Positions 7,165-12,204 of a stretch of DNA of 12,204 nt are shown piece by piece. The stretch spans positions 1 to 12,204 of the forward strand of contig CALGTU010000110.1 in NCBI GenBank assembly GCA_937901465.1, read 5' to 3'. The notes under the pieces are model-generated. The model saw only the letters and a list, made by a program, of their open reading frames with translations, had not been told where the DNA came from and made no database searches. The DNA is from an uncultured Clostridia bacterium. GTDB lineage: Bacteria; Bacillota; Clostridia; Oscillospirales; Ruminococcaceae. Each line of letters begins with the position of its first letter. Position 1 is the stretch's first letter. The position numbers and the translations under genes are program-made.

Positions 7165-7195
7165 TGACATAAAAGACCTGTCACTTAAATAGTGA
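7165..7195. repeat. Two overlapping inverted repeats upstream of the sigma promoter
   Basis: TGACA (7165-7169) and TGTCA (7179-7183) are arms 9 nt apart. TCACT (7181-7185) and AGTGA (7191-7195) are arms 5 nt apart, and reuse the same half-site sequence as the palindrome at 7133-7145. They cover the -35 and upstream region. Arms this short can arise by chance in AT-rich DNA, but their clustering with the +1 palindrome is suggestive. Confidence 0.35.
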
Positions 7196-7213
7196 TAAAA
7201 AAATTCAACTTTG

Positions 7214-7241
7214 TTGCATCAAAAAATCAGTTTTGTATAAT
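7214..7241 (+). promoter_or_regulatory. Promoter-like sequence pointing into the 3' end of the ABC ATPase gene
   Basis: TTGCAT (7214-7219) and TATAAT (7236-7241) are spaced by 16 nt on the plus strand. No plus-strand gene follows until 8037, so if active it would make an antisense or small RNA. The same bases partly overlap a minus-strand hairpin, so it may simply be AT-rich coincidence. Confidence 0.3.
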
Positions 7242-7250
7242 CCTACAAAA
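7221..7250 (-). terminator. Weak candidate terminator of the lone ABC ATPase
   Basis: On the minus strand TTTTGTA (7244-7250) pairs with TACAAAA (7231-7237) around a 6-nt loop, followed 4 nt later by TTTTTT (7221-7226). The stem is almost all A-T, so termination would be inefficient at best. Confidence 0.3.
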
Positions 7251-7270
7251 ACAAGTGTTTTCCAAGTGTT

Positions 7271-7939
7271 CTATTGTGCAATTTTGCCATCGGATATTCT
7301 GATTATCCTTTTTGTACTCTCTGCTATAGAGTTATCATGGGTTATAATTATGACAGTTTTCCCCTCGTTGCTGAGCTCTCGCATAAAATTCATAACTTCT
7401 TTTCCTGAATTGCTGTCAAGACTGCCTGTCGGTTCATCAGCAAGAATAATCATAGGTTTCATAGCAAGTGCTCTTGCTATTGCAACCCTCTGCTGCTGAC
7501 CGCCCGATAGCTGTGAAGGTTTATGGTTCATTCTGTTTTCAAGAAAAACCCTTTTAAGTGCATTTTCAGCAAGAAATCTTCTTTCAGCTTTGGGAATTTT
7601 TCTGTATATAAGCGGAAGTTCAACATTTTCGATAGCAGAAAGTTCTCCTATAAGATTGAATCCCTGAAAAACAAAGCCTATTTTTTCGTTTCTTATATGT
7701 GAAAGTTCTTTATCGTTCATCATAGAAACATCTTTTCCATCTAAAAAATACTTTCCCGCATCGGCTGTATCAAGACATCCGAGCATATTCATAAGCGTTG
7801 ATTTCCCCGAGCCTGATGTTCCCGTTATTGATACAAATTCTCCCTCTGAAACATTGAGTGAAACCTCTGAAAGTGCGTCAACAATATTATCTCCGCAGAT
7901 ATATCTTTTGGTTATTCCTTTCATCTCTATAAGTGCCAT
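7271..7939 (-). CDS. ABC transporter ATP-binding protein, MacB/LolD-type, without a permease
   Basis: ATPase subunit of the family that normally powers FtsX-like MacB permeases (peptide/antibiotic export, mechanotransmission) or lipoprotein extraction. All nucleotide-binding motifs are intact in 222 residues: Walker A GTSGSGKST (40-48), Q-loop FQGFNL (91-96), signature LSGGQQQRVAIARA (144-157), Walker B IILADEPTGSLD (164-175, Glu169), and H-loop THD (200-202). The start has GGAGGT about 5 nt upstream. Downstream on the same strand there is no permease; the next gene is the ECF sigma factor, preceded by its own promoter. Upstream is a divergent NatA/B-type exporter of a different subfamily. 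The ATPase is therefore an orphan that may serve a permease encoded elsewhere. A weak minus-strand promoter (TTGTAT at 8000-8005, 18 nt, TATCAT at 7976-7981) would overlap the divergent promoter. Confidence 0.92.
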   Translation of the reverse strand: MALIEMKGITKRYICGDNIVDALSEVSLNVSEGEFVSITGTSGSGKSTLMNMLGCLDTADAGKYFLDGKDVSMMNDKELSHIRNEKIGFVFQGFNLIGELSAIENVELPLIYRKIPKAERRFLAENALKRVFLENRMNHKPSQLSGGQQQRVAIARALAMKPMIILADEPTGSLDSNSGKEVMNFMRELSNEGKTVIIITHDNSIAESTKRIIRISDGKIAQ

Positions 7940-7957
7940 AAATTACCTCCGAAACTA

Positions 7958-7985
7958 TTGAAAAACATCTTTTGTATGATATAAT
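7958..7985 (+). promoter_or_regulatory. sigma-A-type promoter of the NatA/NatB-like operon
   Basis: TTGAAA (7958-7963), a 16-nt spacer and TATAAT (7980-7985), with TGA before the hexamer making an extended -10 (TGATATAAT). It lies in the 97-nt gap between the divergent ABC genes. Confidence 0.65.
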
Positions 7986-8036
7986 AGTAATGTGCAAAAA
8001 TACAATATATATACTTTTGTTTATAAGGAGGAAAAA

Positions 8037-8777
8037 ATGGCTGTTCTTGAAGTAAAGGAACTTTCAAAAAAATATCCCAAAGCAGAAAAATTTGCCGCTG
8101 ATAAGGTTTCGTTTTCTGTCGAAGAAGGGGATATTTTCGCTCTCATAGGCTCTAATGGTGCAGGAAAAACAACTACTATAAGAATGATAGCAACTCTTCT
8201 CTCGCCCACATCGGGAGATGCTATCATAAGTGGAAACAGTATCTTAACCGAACCTTCTAAGGTAAGAGAATGCATAACGTATCTTCCCGACGAAGCGGGA
8301 GCTTATAAAACAATGACAGGATACGGATATCTTAAATTTATGGGCGGTCTTTTTACAGATGACGCTGAAACGCTCAAAAAATACATTGAAAAAGCCGAAG
8401 CTATATGCGGTCTTGGTGAAAGACTTAATGATAAAATAGGCTCATATTCAAGAGGAATGATAAGAAAGCTTCTTCTCGCAAGAGCTGTTATGACATCTCC
8501 TCGTCTTGCGATTTTAGATGAACCTACATCAGGTCTCGACGTTATCAATGCCCTTGAAATAAGAAATATAATAAAAAGTCTTGCCTCACAAGGAATGTCT
8601 TTTCTTATTTCATCACATAACATGCTTGAAATCGAATATATTTCAACCAAAATAGGAATTATCTCAAAAGGAAAGCTTCTCGTTATAGGTTCTGCTAAGG
8701 AACTCAAGGAAAGATACAACGCCGAAAATCTTGAAGAAGTTTTTGAAAGGGTGGTGAAAGATAATGAAATTCTTTAA
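8037..8777 (+). CDS. ABC exporter ATP-binding subunit, NatA-like
   Basis: ATPase of an ABC-2-type exporter; NatA of B. subtilis works with NatB in sodium extrusion, while relatives export drugs or peptides. The 246 residues include Walker A GSNGAGKT (38-45), LPDEAGAY (83-90) in the Q-loop region where this subfamily typically has LPEERGLY, signature YSRGM (137-141, the degenerate form usual here), Walker B LAILDEPTSGLD (157-168, Glu162) and switch His194 in SSHNM. The start at 8037 is set by a perfect AAGGAGG at 8025-8031, 5 nt upstream; an in-frame ATG at 7992 would add 15 residues lacking family similarity. Its end overlaps the permease gene by 14 nt, indicating translational coupling. The substrate cannot be told from sequence. 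Confidence 0.92.
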   Translation: MAVLEVKELSKKYPKAEKFAADKVSFSVEEGDIFALIGSNGAGKTTTIRMIATLLSPTSGDAIISGNSILTEPSKVRECITYLPDEAGAYKTMTGYGYLKFMGGLFTDDAETLKKYIEKAEAICGLGERLNDKIGSYSRGMIRKLLLARAVMTSPRLAILDEPTSGLDVINALEIRNIIKSLASQGMSFLISSHNMLEIEYISTKIGIISKGKLLVIGSAKELKERYNAENLEEVFERVVKDNEIL

Positions 8778-10098
8778 ACTGCTCAAAAAGGAAATTTCTG
8801 AACTTTTCACAAAAGAAATCATCATCTCGATGATTTTCACAGTAGTTCTTCTTTTCGCAATGGGAAATCTTATGACTGGTGCTATGGAAGATATCATTTT
8901 CTCGGATACAGTAAATATTATTGACTGTGATGATACCGAATTCACCGCAGAAATCCTAAAATTCCTTGAAGAAAACGGATATGAAGTAAATCTTCTCCCC
9001 ACCGATAAATATACAGGAAACATCGCGGAAGATATGAAAAACTATGGCGAATCCGAAGCAATACTTATCCCCGAAGGTTTTACAGAAACAATTCTTAATG
9101 AGAAAAAACCTTGTGAGATAACCGTTATCTGTTCGATGAAAAGCACAACTTCGGTTACTGCTATGACATCAGGTGCTTCTGTTTATGATGCGGCAAACGG
9201 AATTGAATTTGTTGTTGAAAAAATGCTTTATGAAAAATACGGCATTTCTCCCGATGACAGCATGTTTGCACAGACAGCCGTTGAAGTAAGCGATGTAACA
9301 ATAGCAGGCGAAAAATCGGCAAAAGTCGGCATTGAGGCGGTAGCATCGGTAACAATGATGAGAAATATGGTTGTTGTTATGATGATTTTCTTCCTTGTTC
9401 TTTTTGCATCACAGATGATTATAACAGCAATCGCAACAGAAAAAATCGACAAAACCCTTGAAACTCTCCTCTCTGCGCCCGTTTCAAGAATGACAATAAT
9501 TCTTTCAAAAATGACGGCTGCTGCGATAGTTTCTGTAATAAATGCAGTTGCCTATATGATAGGTTTTGCGGGATATATGTCGGGAATGTCGGCAGGAATG
9601 TCGCCAGAAGAGCTCGGAAATATGGTTTCATCAGGTGAAGTTGATATAAGTTCTGCTATCGAAACCCTGAATTTCAGCCTTAATGCAGGAGATTTGTTCC
9701 TTATAGGGCTTCAGATGTTCATGACCATACTGATAGCACTTTCGGTTTCTATTATTCTCGGTGCGCTCGCTAAAGACGCAAAATCGACACAGACACTTGT
9801 AATGCCTATCATGATTGCAATTATGCTCCCATTTATGATGACGATTTTAGGTGGTTCTTCATCTGAATCTTCGATGATAGGTATTATTATGTCAATAATC
9901 CCTTTTACTCATACTTTCCGTGCACTTGACAACATCGCATTCGGAAATATGACAGCTTATTGGTTAGGTTTCTTATATCAGGCTGTATGCCTTGTTATAT
10001 GTCTTATCCTTGCGGTAAAAATTTTCACAACCGACAAGATATTTACAGTTTCTCTTAACTTCAGAAGCAGAAAGAAAACTCAAGACAATGAAGAATAA
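8764..10098 (+). CDS. ABC-2 type exporter permease, NatB-like
   Basis: Membrane subunit partnering the ATPase encoded just upstream. The 444 residues follow the NatB-type (COG1668-like) plan. TM1 lies at about 19-40, followed by a large extracytoplasmic domain (about 45-195, beginning TVNIIDCDD and containing EAILIPEGF). TM2 lies at about 200-223, then the cytoplasmic coupling segment EKIDKTLETLLSAPVSRMTIILSKM (226-250), the most diagnostic stretch of the family. Further hydrophobic segments lie at about 248-270, 310-337, 343-364, 370-385 and 401-421. The start at 8764 lies inside the end of the ATPase gene, with AGGGTGG about 10 nt upstream. The loop at about 270-308 is Met/Gly/Ser-rich. A strong terminator follows. 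The exported substrate (sodium, peptide or drug) is unknown. Confidence 0.9.
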   Translation: MKFFKLLKKEISELFTKEIIISMIFTVVLLFAMGNLMTGAMEDIIFSDTVNIIDCDDTEFTAEILKFLEENGYEVNLLPTDKYTGNIAEDMKNYGESEAILIPEGFTETILNEKKPCEITVICSMKSTTSVTAMTSGASVYDAANGIEFVVEKMLYEKYGISPDDSMFAQTAVEVSDVTIAGEKSAKVGIEAVASVTMMRNMVVVMMIFFLVLFASQMIITAIATEKIDKTLETLLSAPVSRMTIILSKMTAAAIVSVINAVAYMIGFAGYMSGMSAGMSPEELGNMVSSGEVDISSAIETLNFSLNAGDLFLIGLQMFMTILIALSVSIILGALAKDAKSTQTLVMPIMIAIMLPFMMTILGGSSSESSMIGIIMSIIPFTHTFRALDNIAFGNMTAYWLGFLYQAVCLVICLILAVKIFTTDKIFTVSLNFRSRKKTQDNEE

Positions 10099-10103
10099 AA
10101 GAA

Positions 10104-10138
10104 AAAATCCGCAGAAATTTTCTGCGGATTTTATTTTT
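10104..10138 (+). terminator. Terminator of the NatA/NatB-like operon
   Basis: A 12-bp stem (AAAATCCGCAGA at 10104-10115 with TCTGCGGATTTT at 10121-10132) with a 5-nt loop is followed by ATTTTT. It begins 5 nt after the permease stop codon. Its T-tail touches the last codon of the TraX-like remnant on the other strand. Confidence 0.92.
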
Positions 10139-10283
10139 ACAGTATATCCATAATCATCTTTATAGCAAATATTATAAGATAATGCAACGGATAAAAAATA
10201 TAGAAAAACCATTTTGCGAAAATCGGGTGTTTACTTTTCTTTTAAGTAAGTTCACAAAGGCTCTCAAAAACCTTATTCATCAT
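10137..10283 (-). pseudogene. TraX-like membrane protein remnant (start and C-terminus kept, middle lost)
   Basis: Read from an ATG at 10283 with a good ribosome binding site (GAGGTG at 10289-10294, 5 nt away), the frame gives MMNKVFESLCELT, then an in-frame TAA at 10242-10244. It continues in the same frame for 34 codons to a TAA at 10137-10139. The second part contains KHPIFAKWFFYIFYPLHYL, which strongly resembles the C-terminus of TraX/acetyltransferase-like membrane proteins (typically a YNGKK-type loop followed by a 'FYxFYPxHLL' helix). Such proteins are normally around 200-250 residues with many membrane spans, so most of the gene is missing. Inference: internal deletion plus a nonsense codon left the ends of a gene once located downstream of ilvE. 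The family call rests on my recall of the C-terminal motif. Confidence 0.55.
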
Positions 10284-10302
10284 TTCAACACCTCATACAA
10301 CA

Positions 10303-10335
10303 AAAGCCGTTTCTTTAAAAAACGGCTTTGTTTTT
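10303..10335. terminator. Terminator hairpin downstream of ilvE
   Basis: A 10-bp stem (AAAGCCGTTT at 10303-10312, AAACGGCTTT at 10320-10329) with a 7-nt loop. The plus-strand tail is GTTTTT and the minus-strand tail is TTGTTG after the stem's own TTT run. By position it ends ilvE transcription (minus strand), though the better T-tract faces the plus strand. It may act in both directions. Confidence 0.75.
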
Positions 10336-10348
10336 ATTTTAGCTTAAA

Positions 10349-11422
10349 TTAACCTTCAACCTTAACAATCCATCCCTTTTCGTCAGGAAGTCTGCCGTAC
10401 TGGATGCCTGTCATTGTGTCGTAGAGTTTCTGTGAAACGGGGCCAATCTTGTTTCCGTTGATTTCCATAACCATATCGCCCCATTTGAGATGTCCTACGG
10501 GAGAGATAACTGCTGCTGTACCTGTTCCGAATGCTTCTTCAAGCTTGCCTGCCTTATAAGCGTCAGCAATTTCCTGAATAGTAATTCTTCTTTCAGAAAC
10601 CTTCATTCCCCATGACTTACAGAGTTCGATAGTTGACTTTCTTGTAATACCGGGGAGGATTGAACCAACGAGTTCGGGAGTTAAAACTTCGCCATCGATG
10701 ATGAAGAACATATTCATAGCGCCAACTTCTTCAACATACTTCTTTTCAACACCGTCAAGCCAGAGAACCTGTGAGTAGTTCTGCTTGTGTGCTTCATCCT
10801 GACCGATGAGTGATGCTGCGTAGTTACCGCCTGTTTTAGCGTAACCCATACCGCCCTTTACTGCACGGACATATTTTTCTTCAACATAGATTGAAACAGG
10901 GTTAAGACCTGTTGAGTAATATGCACCTGAGGGTGAGAGGATAATGATGAACTTGTATTCATCGCCGGGACGAACGCCAAGGAATGGGTCACAAGCGATG
11001 ATAAAAGGTCTTATGTAGAGTGATGCACCTTCTGAATGAGGAACCCAGTCTTTTTCAATCTTTAAAAGTTCCTTGAGAGCGTGAAGTGCGAATTCTTCAT
11101 CGATAGCTGGGATAACAAGTCTTTCGTTTGAAAGATTGAGACGCTTGAAGTTTTCTTCTGGTCTGAAAAGCTGGATTTCGCCGTCTGCTGTGCGGTAAGC
11201 CTTAAGACCTTCAAAAACTTCCTGACCATAATGGAGACACATAGCTGCGGGTGAGAATTCAATGTTGCCGTAAGGAACTATTCTCGCGTCATGCCAGCCC
11301 TTGCCTGTTGTGTAATCCATAATAAACATATGGTCTGTAAAAATTTTACCGAAACCGAGAGCTGATTCGTCTGTGGGCTTCGCTTTGGGTGATTTTGTAA
11401 GTTCTATTCTGATGTCCTGCAT
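10349..11422 (-). CDS. ilvE: Branched-chain amino acid aminotransferase
   Basis: A PLP-dependent class IV aminotransferase (EC 2.6.1.42) that interconverts leucine, isoleucine and valine with their 2-keto acids using glutamate/2-oxoglutarate, in the cytosol. Its 357 residues match the longer BCAT-II/eukaryote-like subfamily rather than the ~300-residue E. coli type. Landmarks: YGQEVFEGLKAYR (65-77), LYIRPFIIACDP (135-146), the PLP-lysine region VKGGMGYAKTGGNYAAS (188-204) with Lys196 as the Schiff-base residue, EEVGAMNMFFI (231-241), the phosphate-binding SILPGITRKS (254-263), and EAFGTGTAAVISPVG (296-310). The start at 11422 has AAGGAAG about 9 nt upstream. It is a single gene with its own strong promoter and a terminator hairpin. 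No T-box, leucine-leader peptide or other attenuator is visible in the short leader. Confidence 0.95.
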   Translation of the reverse strand: MQDIRIELTKSPKAKPTDESALGFGKIFTDHMFIMDYTTGKGWHDARIVPYGNIEFSPAAMCLHYGQEVFEGLKAYRTADGEIQLFRPEENFKRLNLSNERLVIPAIDEEFALHALKELLKIEKDWVPHSEGASLYIRPFIIACDPFLGVRPGDEYKFIIILSPSGAYYSTGLNPVSIYVEEKYVRAVKGGMGYAKTGGNYAASLIGQDEAHKQNYSQVLWLDGVEKKYVEEVGAMNMFFIIDGEVLTPELVGSILPGITRKSTIELCKSWGMKVSERRITIQEIADAYKAGKLEEAFGTGTAAVISPVGHLKWGDMVMEINGNKIGPVSQKLYDTMTGIQYGRLPDEKGWIVKVEG

Positions 11423-11459
11423 CGTAATTACTTCCTTTCAGAAAAAATCTAACACAATT

Positions 11460-11488
11460 ATTATATCACTATGCTTTATCTTTTGCAA
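11460..11488 (-). promoter_or_regulatory. Strong sigma-A promoter of ilvE
   Basis: On the minus strand TTGCAA (11483-11488), exactly 17 nt, then TATAAT (11460-11465) with TGA before it (extended -10). The predicted leader is about 30 nt, too short for an attenuator. Confidence 0.72.
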
Positions 11489-11511
11489 GGAATTTTTGAA
11501 ATACAAGCCTC

Positions 11512-11531
11512 ATATATTTAAACAAATATAT
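11512..11531. repeat. AT-only inverted repeat in the ilvE/P-type ATPase intergenic region
   Basis: ATATATTT-AAAC-AAATATAT, perfect 8-bp arms, followed by a small GGGA/TCCC dyad at 11539-11550, both upstream of the P-type ATPase start. It could be an operator or part of a -10 region. No convincing -35/-10 pair was found for the downstream gene; TTGAAA at 11496-11501 lacks a good partner. An AT-only dyad in AT-rich DNA is weak evidence. Confidence 0.3.
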
Positions 11532-11572
11532 TTTAAGAGGGATTTTTCCCACGAAAATTGTCGGAGGCTGTA

Positions 11573-12204
11573 ATGTTAAATAATAAGTATAATTATAAGG
11601 ATGATATACAAATAGGATTAACAACTGATGAAGCAAAAGAACGTATTTCTCAATTTGGAGAGAATATTTTATCAGAAAAAAAGAAAAATAAACCGCTCGT
11701 AATATTTTTAGGTCAATTCAAGGATATTATGACGGTAATTCTCTTGATTTCAACGGTAATTTCGGTATTTCTTAAAGAATATACCGATGCTGTAACCATT
11801 ATACTGATTGTATTATTAAATTCGATTTTAGGATTTATTCAGGAATATCGCGCTGAAAAGACTTTAGAGTCGTTAAAAGAACTTACTTCTCCTACGGCAA
11901 AATGCTGGCGAGACGCGATTTTACGCGTTATTCCCGCAAGAGAACTTGTTCCCGATGATGTTATCGAACTTGAAGCTGGTGACAAAGTGCCTGCCGATGC
12001 TGTAATTCTGTCCTGCTCGTCACTCTATGCTGATGAGTCAATCCTGACCGGAGAATCTGTTCCGATGGAAAAAACTGCGTGTAAAGGAAATATACTTAAC
12101 AACGATATAGGTCAATGGATTTGTCAGGGCAGAAATACTTCCCACAAACTTTTGACCATGGGTCAATTCATTATGTTTCCCGGAAAATTCTTTCTTTTCC
12201 CCCT
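11573..12204 (+). CDS. P2-type cation-transporting ATPase (Ca2+/PMCA-SERCA-like), N-terminal part, runs off the window
   Basis: N-terminal 210 codons of an ATP-driven cation pump; full-length members have about 850-900 residues. The start at 11573 has TCGGAGG 6 nt upstream. Residues 15-40 match the cation-ATPase N-terminal domain (GLTTDEAKERISQFGENIL). TM1 and TM2 lie at about 53-69 and 71-90, followed by the hallmark GFIQEYRAEKTLESLKEL (87-104). The actuator domain follows: ARELVPDDVIELEAGDKVPADA (122-143), then DESILTGESVP (154-164) with the TGES phosphatase loop at 159-162. The phosphorylation motif DKTGT lies beyond the window. From about residue 180 (position ~12110) the translation no longer matches the expected family continuation (normally N-M-V-x-x-G-T then a TGMxTEMG block), although the frame stays open. 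Substrate (Ca2+ most likely) is inferred from overall similarity. Confidence 0.85.
   Translation, partial: MLNNKYNYKDDIQIGLTTDEAKERISQFGENILSEKKKNKPLVIFLGQFKDIMTVILLISTVISVFLKEYTDAVTIILIVLLNSILGFIQEYRAEKTLESLKELTSPTAKCWRDAILRVIPARELVPDDVIELEAGDKVPADAVILSCSSLYADESILTGESVPMEKTACKGNILNNDIGQWICQGRNTSHKLLTMGQFIMFPGKFFLFP

Noticed and set aside
7095..7270. ECF-type autoregulatory promoter (GGAAC -35 with CGTC-like -10) upstream of the sigma factor
   Set aside because: I looked on the minus strand and saw no GGAAC-type -35; only housekeeping-like elements are present.
7233..7499. 88-codon plus-strand open frame antisense to the ABC ATPase
   Set aside because: The antisense of a highly conserved ATPase with no ribosome binding site, although a promoter-like sequence lies upstream and is reported separately.
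7992..8036. Upstream ATG adding 15 residues to the NatA-like ATPase
   Set aside because: A perfect AAGGAGG lies 5 nt before the ATG at 8037, and the family N-terminus begins there.
9973..10212. 79-codon minus-strand open frame overlapping the permease 3' end
   Set aside because: Wrong frame: the adjacent minus-strand frame carries the TraX-like motif, and this frame runs through the terminator and antisense to the permease.
11423..11459. T-box, leader peptide or other attenuator upstream of ilvE
   Set aside because: The predicted leader is only about 30 nt, too short for any of these, and no run of branched-chain codons is present.
11373..11573. 66-codon plus-strand open frame across the ilvE start and intergenic region
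   Set aside because: It covers the ilvE promoter antisense, has no motif, and ends where the P-type ATPase begins.
1..12204. CRISPR arrays, insertion sequences, integrases, tRNA or rRNA genes
   Set aside because: No regularly spaced repeats, transposase/integrase motifs, or tRNA/rRNA-like segments were recognised by eye; all repeats found are short promoter or terminator dyads.

Overview
The window looks like chromosomal DNA of an AT-rich, endospore-forming member of the Clostridia. The strongest evidence is a recognisable spoIIID (mother-cell sporulation regulator). AGGAGG-type ribosome binding sites, DegV, a single-membrane-anchored HtrA and an ECF sigma factor paired with a membrane beta-propeller protein all fit. 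A gut Oscillospiraceae/Ruminococcaceae-like organism is an inference from overall flavour, not something the sequence proves. The content is mostly core and housekeeping; no integrase, transposase, CRISPR array, tRNA or rRNA was seen.

Layout. (1) Positions 1-1818, plus strand: an unrecognised single-pass membrane protein translationally coupled to prephenate dehydrogenase (tyrA), closed by a strong terminator. (2) 1832-2215: spoIIID as a single-gene unit, convergent with degV and sharing a bidirectional terminator with it. (3) 2220-4429, minus strand: htrA followed by a DegV fatty-acid-binding protein, each with a credible promoter. (4) 4498-7151, minus strand: an ECF sigma factor followed 5 nt later by a membrane-anchored beta-propeller protein whose short cytoplasmic N-terminus is a plausible anti-sigma segment. 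The sigma promoter region is dense in inverted repeats. (5) 7271-10138: a lone MacB/LolD-type ABC ATPase on the minus strand, divergent from a two-gene NatA/NatB-like ABC exporter. (6) 10137-10283: a 48-codon remnant of a TraX-like membrane protein, in frame but cut by a stop. (7) 10303-11488, minus strand: branched-chain aminotransferase (ilvE) with a near-consensus promoter. (8) 11573 to the right edge: the first 210 codons of a P2-type cation-transporting ATPase. Its last roughly 30 codons no longer resemble the family.

How the genes fit together. tyrA and ilvE are amino-acid biosynthesis genes. The middle of the window (HtrA, ECF sigma/beta-propeller, two ABC systems) reads as an envelope-sensing and export neighbourhood, although nothing in the sequence directly ties these units into one regulon. 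Most likely to repay a second look are the sigma/beta-propeller pair with its dyad-rich promoter, the permease-less ABC ATPase, and the TraX remnant.
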